From contig NZ_FUZT01000004.1 of assembly GCF_900167445.1 (NCBI RefSeq), forward strand, positions 124,001-188,000: a stretch of 64,000 nt of DNA, written 5' to 3'. Positions 27,642-36,797 of this stretch are shown piece by piece. The stretch's first letter is position 1. The number at the start of each line of letters is the position of its first letter. The notes beneath the pieces were generated by a model that saw only the letters and a list, made by a program, of their open reading frames with translations, was not told the origin of the DNA and ran no database searches. The stretch is from Maledivibacter halophilus. Lineage in GTDB: Bacteria; Bacillota; Clostridia; Peptostreptococcales; Caminicellaceae. The position numbers were made by a program, and so were the translations under genes.

Positions 27642-28916
27642 ATGGAAGCTAAAAGAAAAATTAGAAATATTAAAGAGAGTCCCAGTTTTAAAATAAATAT
27701 AAAACAAACCTATCTGGGAATTGTGGTTCTAGTAATTATGGGGGGGTTTAGTGTTTTCCAATATGCAAAAAATTATAAATTAGCCATGTACTTAATAACT
27801 GGTTTAGCTATAGGGTATGTGATGCAAAGGTCCAGATTTGGTTTTGCAGGTACCGTTAGAAAAATGTATATTATGGGAAATGGTGATCTAACTAGAGCCG
27901 TATTATTTGTGTTTATTATTTCAATGATTGGTACAGTTGCCATTCACTATGGGGCTGTGATGGGTGGTTCAGAAGTTATACCGGGTTTTAAGTCTGTAAA
28001 GCCTGTAAATATGGCTACAGTAATTGGCGGAATAATTTTTGGTATAGGAATGATGTTTGGTGGAGGATGTGCTTCAGGAACATTGACAGATTTAGGTGAA
28101 GGATATATAAGATCACTTATAGTATTATTTTTCTTTATTATTGGTTCATTATGGGGAGTTCATGATTTGCCTATGTGGGAAAGAAGTATATTTTTTGCAG
28201 GTGGAAAAGTATATTTACCCGATATATTAGGATACATGGGAAGTATCATTATATCCTTGCTTGGATATTTGGGAATATATGTTTTTGTAAAAAAATATGA
28301 AGAAAAAAGAAAAAAACAAAATACATATATTCCTGAAACATATTCTGATTTTGAAAAAGCTATCCCGGAAAAAGAAGAATATAAATTTTTTAGTAAGGAA
28401 ACCTATCATAAGTTTTTTGTGAAGAGATGGTCCTTTTATACAGGAGGTACTTTACTTAGCATATTATTTTTAACAATATTAGTTACAACAGGATCAAGTT
28501 GGGGCGTTACATCTACATTTGCCTATTGGGGAGCATGGATATTTGAAAAGATTGGACTTGTAGACGTTTCTAATTGGGAGTGGTTTGCAGGAAGAATGGA
28601 TGCTATAAATGGAGGATTTTTTAACGACCCTAAGTCAATGAGAAATATAGGAATAATAATAGGTGCAGCTCTATCTCTTTTATTTACGGGACATTTTTCC
28701 TTTGATACAAATTTTAATTTGAAGGATATATTATATTTTGCATTAGGTGGTATATTTATGGGATATGGAGCAAGGATAGCTCTAGGATGTAATGTTGGAG
28801 CTTTATATTCAGCTCTTTCTAACTTCTCGCTTTCTGGATGGGTGTTTATGGTTGCACTTACTATTGGTGGTATTATAGGAATTAGTCTTGTAAAGAAATT
28901 AAATATAAATAGTTAA
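27642..28916 (+). CDS. YeeE/YedE family sulfur-compound transporter (TsuA-like)
   Basis: A 424-aa membrane protein with two related halves. Seen: QRSRFGFAGTVRKMY, the cysteine motif GGGCASGTLTDLGEGY in half one and GYGARIALGCNVGALYSALSN in half two, matching the conserved cysteines that relay thiosulfate in TsuA. The family moves thiosulfate or related sulfur (in some cases selenium) species into the cell. The ATG at 27642 follows GGGGGAAAGGA; the TTG upstream has no ribosome site. No TusA-like or sulfurtransferase gene is adjacent. It is paired with the divergent LysR gene. Its stop codon lies in the edge of a palindromic repeat. Confidence 0.87.
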   Translation: MEAKRKIRNIKESPSFKINIKQTYLGIVVLVIMGGFSVFQYAKNYKLAMYLITGLAIGYVMQRSRFGFAGTVRKMYIMGNGDLTRAVLFVFIISMIGTVAIHYGAVMGGSEVIPGFKSVKPVNMATVIGGIIFGIGMMFGGGCASGTLTDLGEGYIRSLIVLFFFIIGSLWGVHDLPMWERSIFFAGGKVYLPDILGYMGSIIISLLGYLGIYVFVKKYEEKRKKQNTYIPETYSDFEKAIPEKEEYKFFSKETYHKFFVKRWSFYTGGTLLSILFLTILVTTGSSWGVTSTFAYWGAWIFEKIGLVDVSNWEWFAGRMDAINGGFFNDPKSMRNIGIIIGAALSLLFTGHFSFDTNFNLKDILYFALGGIFMGYGARIALGCNVGALYSALSNFSLSGWVFMVALTIGGIIGISLVKKLNINS

Positions 28917-29034
28917 GCAAATTACATAATTCAAATTTGAGTTGGTTGTATAATATGCGTAGTGGTTCTTTGAAGATTTTAAAACTATATGTAGTAGATA
29001 ATTTTTTGGGAAGGTAATTATGCAATTTGCTTAA
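28913..29034 (-). repeat. Dispersed palindromic repeat, copy 3 (reverse orientation)
   Basis: The outer ends read TTAAGCAAATT and AATTTGCTTAA. The reverse complement contains GCAAATTGCATAATTACC and CTACTACATATAGTTTTAAA and aligns closely with the copy at 37532-37650. The left end supplies the TAA stop of the YedE gene. Confidence 0.85.
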
Positions 29035-29126
29035 TTGTCAATTATGGAAAAAGAACAAAAAGAAAATATTAAAACTTCCCATATAGGAATTAGCACAACG
29101 AGTTAACTTGATATTATGTAAACTAT

Positions 29127-29166
29127 AAAAGAAGTAGTCTAATAAAGAATTCAGACTACTTCTTTT
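29127..29166 (+). terminator. Terminator-like hairpin between yedE and the PTS region
   Basis: Perfect 14-bp arms AAAAGAAGTAGTCT and AGACTACTTCTTTT with a 12-base loop, followed by a moderate T-rich tract. Confidence 0.75.
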
Positions 29167-29387
29167 ATCTGTTTATTATTCTATATGAAATGGAATTGAT
29201 TATACTTTCATGTATTTTTTAAATATGATTTGAGGGTTATAAGCTATAAAAACACTAGTATTAAGAGTAGTAATTATAATTAGAACAAAATCCTTCTATC
29301 AACTGGAAATGTTTTAATCTTTTATATTTCGACAAATAATGATAGAGTATTTATTGAGAAATATAAGTGCTGAGGCAGGTGTTAAAT

Positions 29388-31460
29388 TTGAATAGAAGAA
29401 CTTGTGAAATTATAAAAAAAGTATATGAAAGACCAAATGCTTTTGATATTAAGGGATTAGCACAACTTCTAAATGTTAGCATAAAAACAGTTCAGTCAGA
29501 TATTCAGGAAATTAATGAATATTTTGCTTCTAAAGGTATTGCTTCATTGGAAGTGGTAGAGAACAAGCTCTCTATAGAAAAAACAAATAAATCTATATAT
29601 GATTCACTTAATACCCTTAGCTTTTATGATTATAGATTGTCAAGAGATGAACGTTTAGTGATAGAAGCTCTTTTACTTATATTTACTCCTGAATATGTAA
29701 CTTTATCTAATATAGCTGAATTCATGTATGTATCTCGTTCAACGGTCATTGGGGATTTAAAATATCTGAATGATTATTTGGATGGTTATGGTCTTTCAAC
29801 ATATGCACAACCCAATGCAGGGATTTGCCTTAATGGACCTGAAATAAATGTAAGAAATTTATTTACAAGTTTTTTAATGAAATATGGGTATTTATACAGT
29901 TTGTTTTCTCATCAGGAAAGAAAAGTGAATTCAAATGGTGGAGAAACAAGGATTAATACTAGGGAAAAGAATATAATTCTGCAAAATTTGACATCTGAAG
30001 CTGAAGGGTATTCCGGGCTTCATTTGACAGAATCTTCCTTTAATGTGCTCATAAACTACTTGTATATGGCTATTTTTAGAATAAAATCAGGTAAAGTTCT
30101 AGAAAATTATGAACAAAAAAATACGGATGTTAAAAGTAAATTAATTGAGAGATTATATAAGCTTGTTTGTCAGCATTTTGACATTGAAGAGAACAAAAAC
30201 GAACTGGCATATTTGAAAAGCTTTTCAATAAATTTAACTTATTTGAAACAAAACAGTTCTGTTGACGACAGCAAAGAAATAGTAAATATACAAATTATAA
30301 CTAGATTATTTATTATGAATGTATCTAAGTCTTTAAATCTTCCTTTATATAAGGATTACGAACTTTTTCAAAGTTTATCTAACCATTTACAAAGGATATT
30401 TAATGATGGATTCAATAATTTTAATGAATATAACGAGATTAATTCTATTTTGCAAAAATATGATGACATAAAGAAAGTCGTTATAGAAAATATAGAAATT
30501 TTAGAACAATACGTAAACAGAACTATTACAGATGAAGAAATTTCATATATCGTAATATATATTTGCGCATCTATTGAGAAAATAAAGAATCAAACAACTA
30601 TGTGTAATGTAATTTTAGTATGTAATAGTGGTATTGGAACAAGTCAGCTGTTAAAATCAAAATTGCTTGAAAGATTTGATATTAATGTAATAAATGTTAT
30701 GCCTAAGCATAGATTAAGGGACTTTATAAGCAGAGAAGTGGACTTTGTTATTTCTACAGTGGATTTAGAAGATATTGATGTGCCATATATTAAGATTTCT
30801 CCTCAACTACCCGATAGTGATTTTCTTAGAATGAGGAAAATGATCGATGATTATGGATGTATTAACTCTGTAAAATTTGTTAAAAATGAGTATTTGGATA
30901 TTATTACTAAGATAGAACCTATAGTTAATAATGATGAACTTTTGGATGTAATTAAAGACAGTTTGAATAATTACTTTGCTAAAAAGAATAAATTGGATTT
31001 GAGTCTTTCGAATTTGTTGACTGAAGAGTTTATTCAGTTGGATTTAGAGGCAGATACATGGCAGCAGGCAATAGAAAAGGCTTCTCAAAATTTATTGAAT
31101 AAAGGATATATAAATGATAATTATGTAAAATCCATGATTAGAAATGTTGAAGAAAATGGACCCTATATTGTAATTTCACAGGGCTTCGCTATTCCCCATT
31201 CAGCAGTTGATGAAGGAAGTATGAAGCTTGGGTTTAATTTAATTAGATTGAAAAATCCTGTGTCCTTTAATGCTGGAATTTTAGATCCAATTAAGTATGT
31301 ATGTGTTATAAGTGCTGTAGATAACGAAAGACATCTAAATGCAATGTTTAATTTAATTAATTTGCTTCAAATTAGCCAATTTAAAGAAGCTTTAAATGAA
31401 GCAAAAACCAGTAAAGATGTGGCAAAGATTATTGAAATATTTGAAAGAAAAATACAATGA
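29388..31460 (+). CDS. PRD-containing PTS-linked transcriptional activator (MtlR/BglG family)
   Basis: A 690-aa regulator. Order of domains: helix-turn-helix (about 1-60; LAQLLNVSIKTVQSDIQEIN) and a second HTH (about 95-145; IAEFMYVSRSTVIGDLKYL), two PTS regulation domains (about 190-290 and 300-400), a GatB-like EIIB domain with phospho-cysteine C412 (LVCNSGIGTSQLL), and an EIIA domain with phospho-histidine H604 (GFAIPHSAVDEG). The layout is that of MtlR/ManR/LicR DNA-binding activators, controlled by phosphorylation from the PTS. I choose the TTG at 29388, seven bases after GCAGGTG; upstream alternatives have no site. It directly precedes and probably activates the galactitol-type PTS genes. 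Confidence 0.87.
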   Translation: MNRRTCEIIKKVYERPNAFDIKGLAQLLNVSIKTVQSDIQEINEYFASKGIASLEVVENKLSIEKTNKSIYDSLNTLSFYDYRLSRDERLVIEALLLIFTPEYVTLSNIAEFMYVSRSTVIGDLKYLNDYLDGYGLSTYAQPNAGICLNGPEINVRNLFTSFLMKYGYLYSLFSHQERKVNSNGGETRINTREKNIILQNLTSEAEGYSGLHLTESSFNVLINYLYMAIFRIKSGKVLENYEQKNTDVKSKLIERLYKLVCQHFDIEENKNELAYLKSFSINLTYLKQNSSVDDSKEIVNIQIITRLFIMNVSKSLNLPLYKDYELFQSLSNHLQRIFNDGFNNFNEYNEINSILQKYDDIKKVVIENIEILEQYVNRTITDEEISYIVIYICASIEKIKNQTTMCNVILVCNSGIGTSQLLKSKLLERFDINVINVMPKHRLRDFISREVDFVISTVDLEDIDVPYIKISPQLPDSDFLRMRKMIDDYGCINSVKFVKNEYLDIITKIEPIVNNDELLDVIKDSLNNYFAKKNKLDLSLSNLLTEEFIQLDLEADTWQQAIEKASQNLLNKGYINDNYVKSMIRNVEENGPYIVISQGFAIPHSAVDEGSMKLGFNLIRLKNPVSFNAGILDPIKYVCVISAVDNERHLNAMFNLINLLQISQFKEALNEAKTSKDVAKIIEIFERKIQ

Positions 31461-31482
31461 AAAAACTGGAGGTGTCTAAAAC

Positions 31483-31938
31483 ATGTTTTTCGATGAAGAA
31501 ATTGTTTTTTTTAAGGAATCCTTCAATAATAAGGAGGATGCCATAAAAAAATTAGCAGATGAATTTTATAAAAAGGGCCTTGTAAAGGACACATTTTTTC
31601 AAGCAGTTGTAGATAGGGAAGAGGGTTACCCAACTGGTTTAAATGTAAATGGAATCGGTGTAGCTATACCCCATACCGATAGTGCTCATATAATTAAACC
31701 TCAAATTGGATTTATGACCTTAAAGGAACCAGTAATTTTCAAGGATATGGTAGATAGTCAAAATGAAATAAAAGTAAATACAATTTTTATGCTTGGATTA
31801 GCAAAATCAGAACAGCAGGTTCAAATACTTCAAAAGCTTATGGATTTATTTCAAAGTGAAGTATTGTTAAAAGAAATTACAGCTTGTAAAAATATTGATG
31901 AATTTAAGGAAATAATGAAAAAAGCTAATATAAATTAA
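31483..31938 (+). CDS. PTS EIIA component, galactitol/fructose type
   Basis: A 151-aa cytoplasmic EIIA of the PTS_EIIA_2 family that takes phosphate from HPr and passes it to EIIB. The active histidine is H64 in GVAIPHTDSAHI; the second family histidine follows at HTDSAH. The closing TIFMLGLAKSEQQVQILQKLMDLFQ is typical. It lies 22 bp behind the regulator and 21 bp ahead of the aldolase gene, with GGAGGTG before the ATG. The matching EIIB and EIIC are three genes downstream, an unusual interleaving of PTS and catabolic genes. Confidence 0.88.
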   Translation: MFFDEEIVFFKESFNNKEDAIKKLADEFYKKGLVKDTFFQAVVDREEGYPTGLNVNGIGVAIPHTDSAHIIKPQIGFMTLKEPVIFKDMVDSQNEIKVNTIFMLGLAKSEQQVQILQKLMDLFQSEVLLKEITACKNIDEFKEIMKKANIN

Positions 31939-31959
31939 TTTTCTAGAGGAGATGATATT

Positions 31960-32796
31960 TTGTTAGTTTCATCAAAGGAGTTATTTAAGGTAGCAAGAAA
32001 AGGTAATTTTGCAATACCAGCAACAAATTTTGTAGATCAAAATTCTATTAAAGCTTATATAGAAGTTGCAGAAAAACTAAACTTACCAATTATTTTAGGC
32101 TATGCAGAAGTGCATAAGGATTTATTATCATTTGATGAGGCATTATTTTTAGGTAAGTACTATGGAGAAAGGGCTAAGGTTCCAGCAGTATTGCATCTTG
32201 ATCATGGTACTACTAAAGAACTAATAATTAGAGCCATAGATGAAGGCTTTAAATCAGTTATGATAGATGCTTCTATGCTTTCCTTTGAGGATAATGTTAA
32301 AAAAACAAAGGAAATTGTTGATTATGCTCACCTTAAGGGAGTAGTTGTAGAAGCTGAAATAGGTCATGTTGGTAATGGTGAAGGCTATAAAAGTAATGAT
32401 AATAGTGATAGTATTTATACTACTGTTGAAGAAGCAAAGAAATTTGCTGACCTTACAAATGTGGATTCACTAGCAATATCTATAGGAACTGCCCATGGAG
32501 CTTATAAGGGCAAACCTGTTATAGATTTTGATAGATTAAAGGAAATTAGAAACGCTATAGATACTCCTTTGGTACTTCATGGAGGTTCATCATCGGGAGA
32601 TGATAATCTTAGAAGATGTGCCAGCGAAGGAATTAGTAAGATAAATATTTTTACAGATTTAGTGACTGCTGCCTTCAACAAGTCACAAAGTACTAAATCA
32701 AGTGATTATTTTGAGCTTAGAAACGCACAAATCGAAGGCATGAAGGAATGCTTAGAACATTATTATGGTGTATTTCAAACAAAAGAGTTTAAATAG
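31960..32796 (+). CDS. Class II ketose-phosphate aldolase (FbaA/KbaY/GatY family)
   Basis: A 278-aa zinc aldolase that splits a ketose (bis)phosphate into DHAP plus an aldehyde. Seen: HLDHGTT with D81 (catalytic) and H82 (zinc), the GTAHGAYKG loop with the second zinc histidine, and VLHGGSSSGDDNLR with the third. The spacing matches tagatose- or fructose-bisphosphate aldolases. Which ketose it cleaves cannot be read from sequence. The start is TTG at 31960 after AGAGGAGATG. It is followed 11 bp later by the TIM-like gene. No sugar-phosphate kinase is encoded nearby, so the substrate may not be a bisphosphate. Confidence 0.88.
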   Translation: MLVSSKELFKVARKGNFAIPATNFVDQNSIKAYIEVAEKLNLPIILGYAEVHKDLLSFDEALFLGKYYGERAKVPAVLHLDHGTTKELIIRAIDEGFKSVMIDASMLSFEDNVKKTKEIVDYAHLKGVVVEAEIGHVGNGEGYKSNDNSDSIYTTVEEAKKFADLTNVDSLAISIGTAHGAYKGKPVIDFDRLKEIRNAIDTPLVLHGGSSSGDDNLRRCASEGISKINIFTDLVTAAFNKSQSTKSSDYFELRNAQIEGMKECLEHYYGVFQTKEFK

Positions 32797-32807
32797 GAGG
32801 TGAAAAA

Positions 32808-33494
32808 ATGAAGAAAATAAAAGCGCCATTTTTCATTGTCAATCCAAAATCATATTTATATGGAGAAGAAAGCTTAAAGCTGGCCCTAGTTGCAGATAGG
32901 CTTGCTGAGGAATATGGAGTGGAAATATTTTTCACTGCACCCTTTGCAGATTTAGCTAATATCAAGGCCAACACAAAAAATCTTAGAGTAACAGCTCAAC
33001 ATATGGACCCGTTAGTTCCAGGCCGTGGAATGGGACATGTGTTACCTGAATCATTAAAGGCAGCTGGTGCTGAAGCAGTGTTTTTAAATCATGCAGAGCA
33101 CTCTCTTAAACTAAGTGATTTAGTAAAGACTATTAATAGGGCAAAGGAACTAGGAATTATTACTATTGTTTGTGCAGATTGTTTAGAAGAAGCTATAGCT
33201 ATAGCTAAATTGAGTCCTGATATATTATTATGTGAACCTACTGCATTAATTGGAACTGGACAAACAAGTGGTTATGATTACATAGTTGAAACTACAACTA
33301 GAATAAAGGAAATTGATGAAAATATTTTAGTAATGCAAGCTTCAGGAATCACAACAGGTGAAGATGTATATCAAACAATAGTTCATGGTGCAGATGGAAC
33401 AGGTGCAACAAGTGGGATACTTAAAGCTCCAGATAAAGCAAAAAGGTTAGAAGAAATGATACAAGCAATTGTTAAAGCAAAGAATGAAAAATAA
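32808..33494 (+). CDS. Triosephosphate isomerase-like protein (short form)
   Basis: A 228-aa TIM-barrel isomerase. Catalytic residues are in place: N12/K14 (IVNPKSY), H95 (FLNHAEHSL) and E143 (LLCEPTALIGTG), with a phosphate-binding GADGTGATSGIL near the C-terminus. It is about 20 residues shorter than glycolytic TpiA and closer in style to archaeal TIM or the TIM-like isomerases of tetritol catabolism (tetrulose-phosphate isomerases). Its place between aldolase and YjbQ in a PTS operon argues for a catabolic role on a specific sugar phosphate or for local DHAP conversion. Both are inference. AGGAGGTG precedes the ATG. Confidence 0.82.
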   Translation: MKKIKAPFFIVNPKSYLYGEESLKLALVADRLAEEYGVEIFFTAPFADLANIKANTKNLRVTAQHMDPLVPGRGMGHVLPESLKAAGAEAVFLNHAEHSLKLSDLVKTINRAKELGIITIVCADCLEEAIAIAKLSPDILLCEPTALIGTGQTSGYDYIVETTTRIKEIDENILVMQASGITTGEDVYQTIVHGADGTGATSGILKAPDKAKRLEEMIQAIVKAKNEK

Positions 33495-33519
33495 AATAAA
33501 TTAAATTGGAGGTATAGGT

Positions 33520-34041
33520 ATGAATATTTATAAAGAGCAAATTAATTTAACCTCCCATGGGGGAACTCCAAGTTTTTTTAATATCACTGATTCAGTAAAA
33601 GAAGCAATTAAAAAAAGTAAAATTCAAAATGGTATTTGTGTTGTGGTTTCACCCCACACTACATGCTCAGTATTCTTTGAAGAATTCGTCCATGATTATA
33701 CTGAAGACGGTGATGAATTTCTTCAAGTCGACTTAAATAATGTACTTCAAAAAATTATTCCAGACAATGTTGCACAGGGTCAGTACAATTATCCTGGAGA
33801 AAAGCATTATGAAGCCGTTGAATCATGGCCAAATGCGGAAGATTATCTTCCAAATGGTGACCGCTCAGCCCTATTTAATTGTGATGCCCATTTAAAATCA
33901 ACATTGCTTGGTTCCAGTCAGATATTAGAGGTTGATGAAGGAAAATTGGGAGTTGGAAAAACAGGTTATGTTTATTTTGTAGATTTTGATCGTACAAGAT
34001 CTCGAAGCCGTAAATGTAGAGTAATCATATTAGGTGAATAG
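33520..34041 (+). CDS. YjbQ family protein (UPF0047)
   Basis: A 173-aa protein of the YjbQ/UPF0047 family. Seen: ICVVVSPHTTCSVFFEEF near residue 50, and DAHLKSTLLGSSQIL with the conserved histidine; the C-terminal YFVDFDRTRSRSRKCRVIILGE closes the beta sandwich. It is longer than the ~135-aa E. coli protein because of an insertion around 65-110. Family members can make thiamine phosphate as a side reaction, but the natural role is unknown. Its repeated presence in sugar-PTS operons suggests a step on a phosphorylated sugar. GGAGG precedes the ATG. Confidence 0.82.
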   Translation: MNIYKEQINLTSHGGTPSFFNITDSVKEAIKKSKIQNGICVVVSPHTTCSVFFEEFVHDYTEDGDEFLQVDLNNVLQKIIPDNVAQGQYNYPGEKHYEAVESWPNAEDYLPNGDRSALFNCDAHLKSTLLGSSQILEVDEGKLGVGKTGYVYFVDFDRTRSRSRKCRVIILGE

Positions 34042-34073
34042 ATAGATCATAAAGTATTTTAAGAAGTAATTTT

Positions 34074-34085
34074 AATCCGCGGATT
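34074..34085. promoter_or_regulatory. GC-rich perfect palindrome before the EIIB gene
   Basis: AATCCGCGGATT is a perfect 12-bp palindrome in an otherwise very AT-rich spacer (34042-34281). It may be an operator, or half of a transcript structure; no regulator is assigned. Confidence 0.35.
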
Positions 34086-34281
34086 ATTTAAATTATAAAT
34101 AGAATTAAATAATATTGTATCCTATTTAACATCATTAATGATTTAATTATATATAATGGGTAAACTATTGATTTTATGATTATTAGACTATCCATTATTA
34201 AATAAACAGAAGTTTGAAAACGATTGTAAGTCCATAATTAATTAATTATTAAAATAAAAAAAGAAAGGGAAGTGAAATAAA

Positions 34282-34566
34282 ATGAAAAGAATATTATTAG
34301 CATGTGGAGCAGGAGTTTGTACATCTACAGCAGCAAGAGTAAAGGTGGAAAAGTTATTAAATGAAAAGGGTTATGAAGGACAATATAAAATAGATCAGTG
34401 TAAAGTGGCAGAGGTGCCATCAAGATCAAGTAATTTTGATTTTGTTATTTCAACAACTATGAAACCAGATGGAGTTAAGTGCCCATTTGTAAGCGGTGTG
34501 TGCTTCCTAACTGGTGTTGGAATTGACAAAACAACTAAGGAAATATTGGAGCTTATGGAAAAATAA
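34282..34566 (+). CDS. PTS EIIB component, galactitol type
   Basis: A 94-aa GatB-like EIIB. The phospho-cysteine is C8 in LLACGAGVCTST at the N-terminus. The rest (KIDQCKVAEVPSRSSNFDFVISTT) follows the lactose/galactitol EIIB fold. It receives phosphate from the EIIA at 31483 and phosphorylates the sugar carried by EIIC. AAAGGGAAGTG precedes the ATG. A 240-bp spacer separates it from yjbQ and a copy of the palindromic repeat lies between it and EIIC, so the operon may be transcriptionally segmented. Confidence 0.9.
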   Translation: MKRILLACGAGVCTSTAARVKVEKLLNEKGYEGQYKIDQCKVAEVPSRSSNFDFVISTTMKPDGVKCPFVSGVCFLTGVGIDKTTKEILELMEK

Positions 34567-34609
34567 AATTATATCAATCAAAATATAGGAAATCAAATAA
34601 TTTTAAATT

Positions 34610-34703
34610 GGCAAAATTGCATAATGTCCATAGTATAGTTTATAGGATTTTAAAACAATATGCAGTAGTTAATTTTTTAAAAGGCAATTATGCAATTTGC
34701 TCA
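34610..34703 (-). repeat. Dispersed palindromic repeat, copy 4 (short, reverse orientation)
   Basis: The reverse complement starts GAGCAAATTGCATAATTGCC and ends near ATTATGCAATTTTGCC. It lacks the right-hand ~25 bases of full copies. It is inserted between the EIIB and EIIC genes of one PTS. Confidence 0.8.
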
Positions 34704-34730
34704 TCAAAATAATTAAATGAGGTGAAAATC

Positions 34731-36095
34731 ATGTCATATATATTAGACTTTTTTAAGATTATTCAAGATTTAGGTCCCACAGTTATGATGCCTATTATAA
34801 TTTGTATTTTTGGAATAGCTTTAGGAGCAGAAAAGGGTAAATCAGCAAGAGCTGGATTAACAGTGGGTGTTGGATTTATAGGTTTGAACCTTGTAATTGG
34901 TGCATTATCTACTAATCTAGGACCTGCAGTAGAACAAATGATTGAACGTTTTGGAATATCATTATCTGTAATTGATGTTGGTTGGCCAGCAACAGCAGCT
35001 ATTGCCTTTGCATCAGTTGTAGGTATGGTAATAATACCAGTTTGTTTAGTTGTAAATATTATAATGCTTCTTACTAACACAACACAAACAATAGATGTTG
35101 ATATTTGGGATTATTGGCACTTTGCATTTACTGGAGCCCTTGTTGCAGTTGTAACTGGAAGTCAAGCTATGGGCTTAGTGGCAGCTATTTTAAATATGGT
35201 AATAATTATGGTGATTGCCGATTATACAGCTTCTGGAGTTGAAGAAACCTTAGGATTACCAGGGGTATCACTTCCCCACGGATTTACCGCTGCATATGCA
35301 CCAATAGCTATAGTAATAAACAAAATTATTGATATGATTCCTGGTATTAGAGATATAGATATTAACATGGAGAAGGCCCAGAAAAGATTTGGAGTATTTG
35401 GAGAGCCAATACTTATAGGAACTGCTTTAGGTATTATTATTGGTATTGTGGCAGGTTATGAATATGGTGATGTACTTAAGCTTGGAATTACAATGGGTGG
35501 TGTATTAGTTCTTATTCCTAGAATGGCTTCTCTACTAATGGAAGGTTTGCTTCCTATTTCTGATGCCGCTTCAGAATTTATAAATAAAAGATTTTCAAAT
35601 AGAGGAAAGGTTTATATTGGCCTTGATTCAGCAGTTGGTGTAGGACATCCTTTGACACTTTCTGTATCACTTATATTAATACCTTTAACAGTGTTTATGG
35701 CTGTAATTCTTCCTGGAAACAAGGTTCTTCCATTTGCGGATTTAGCAGTTATACCATGGATGTTTGTTCTAATTACTCCAGTGGTTAAAGGTAATGGCTT
35801 TAGAGCATTAATAAATGGTGTTGTTGTATTAGCCGGAGGCTTACTAATTGCTACTAATTTAGCTCCATTAATGACTGAGGCAGCTATTAATGCTGAATAT
35901 ACAATGCCTTCAGCTGGAACACAAATTTCAAGTATTTGTGATGGTGCAAATCCATTAACTTGGGCAATCGTACGTTTAAATGATTTTGGATGGATTGGAA
36001 TGGGTATAGTTGCAGTTGTTGCAGTGGCCCTTGCATTAATTAATAGAAGAAGAATAATAAAAGAAGCTAAAGAATTAAAAAGTGCTCAGCAATAA
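34731..36095 (+). CDS. PTS EIIC component, galactitol type (GatC family)
   Basis: A 454-aa membrane permease with about ten to eleven hydrophobic segments. Seen: GLTVGVGFIGLNLVIGAL at the N-terminus, DYWHFAFTGALVAVVTGSQ, SLPHGFTAAYAPIAI and the C-terminal ANPLTWAIVRLNDFGWIGMG, all GatC-like. It forms the membrane channel of the sugar PTS with the EIIA and EIIB above. I choose the ATG at 34731, after TGAGGTGA; the GTG at 34722 lies inside that site. GatC relatives carry galactitol, arabitol and other polyols, so the substrate could be a polyol, but no polyol-phosphate dehydrogenase is nearby. Confidence 0.88.
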   Translation: MSYILDFFKIIQDLGPTVMMPIIICIFGIALGAEKGKSARAGLTVGVGFIGLNLVIGALSTNLGPAVEQMIERFGISLSVIDVGWPATAAIAFASVVGMVIIPVCLVVNIIMLLTNTTQTIDVDIWDYWHFAFTGALVAVVTGSQAMGLVAAILNMVIIMVIADYTASGVEETLGLPGVSLPHGFTAAYAPIAIVINKIIDMIPGIRDIDINMEKAQKRFGVFGEPILIGTALGIIIGIVAGYEYGDVLKLGITMGGVLVLIPRMASLLMEGLLPISDAASEFINKRFSNRGKVYIGLDSAVGVGHPLTLSVSLILIPLTVFMAVILPGNKVLPFADLAVIPWMFVLITPVVKGNGFRALINGVVVLAGGLLIATNLAPLMTEAAINAEYTMPSAGTQISSICDGANPLTWAIVRLNDFGWIGMGIVAVVAVALALINRRRIIKEAKELKSAQQ

Positions 36096-36111
36096 AAATA
36101 CTTTAATAATT

Positions 36112-36231
36112 GTAGAAATTGCATAATACATGTGAAGAATTTTAAAATACAGAATGTAGTAGAGCGAGTCAGGTAAGTTATCTACATATTGTATCCTAAA
36201 ATTAATAATGTTAATTATGCAAGTTTCTCAC
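36112..36231 (+). repeat. Dispersed palindromic repeat, copy 5 (variant)
   Basis: Ends GAAATTGCATAATACATG and TTAATTATGCAAGTTTCTCA are as in the copy at 63497-63581. The centre is longer and includes TAAGTTATCTACATATTG. It is located between the EIIC gene and the small membrane-protein gene. Confidence 0.7.
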
Positions 36232-36251
36232 TTTAAAAAATAGGAGGAAAC

Positions 36252-36797
36252 ATGGGTAAAGAATATTTGTTTGATAAAAAGATCTTTTTAATAAGAGTAA
36301 TTTATGCTGGAATTCTAGCAGCTGTTATATTTCTATTTGGAATCTACAGTATAAGCAAAGGCTCAACTATGAAATATTTATGGATGCTCATATGCTTTTT
36401 ATGTGTATACACAATCATTACCAATTTTGTAGCTATCGGTTATCCTAAAAAGATAGTAATAGATAATAATCAAATAAGTTTTTCAGCCTTTAATAAAGCC
36501 CATGTTTACTCTAGAAAAGAATTAAAGGGTTTTAAGATTAAAGAACAAAAACTGGCAGGAAAAATGTATATAAGAGTTAATAAGCCTTCATTGTTTAAGG
36601 GAAGGTATTGGATAGATTTAAAGGCATATAGTGACTGCAAGGATTTAGAGGAAAATCTCTTAAAAATCGAAGAAATTGTTCACCCTAATTCTTTAAAAGC
36701 AAAAATAAAGAAGAATAATAAAATGTATCAAGAAAGGAATAAGAAAGATGTATCAAAAGGAAAAAGAAGAGGTCATAAAAGCAGGCTTGAAGCTTGA
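36252..36797 (+). CDS. Small two-TM membrane protein of unknown function
   Basis: A 181-aa protein that I do not recognise. Two hydrophobic segments (about 10-33 and 38-62) are followed by a soluble part of about 95 residues with alternating beta-like strands (KIVIDNNQISFSA, YSRKELKGFKIKEQK). It ends in a very basic tail (KKNNKMYQERNKK, KGKRRGHK). The layout recalls membrane-anchored PH-like proteins, but this is a weak resemblance. AGGAGG precedes the ATG. Its last 50 bases overlap the start of the aldolase gene in another frame, which suggests translational coupling and supports both genes being real. Confidence 0.65.
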   Translation: MGKEYLFDKKIFLIRVIYAGILAAVIFLFGIYSISKGSTMKYLWMLICFLCVYTIITNFVAIGYPKKIVIDNNQISFSAFNKAHVYSRKELKGFKIKEQKLAGKMYIRVNKPSLFKGRYWIDLKAYSDCKDLEENLLKIEEIVHPNSLKAKIKKNNKMYQERNKKDVSKGKRRGHKSRLEA

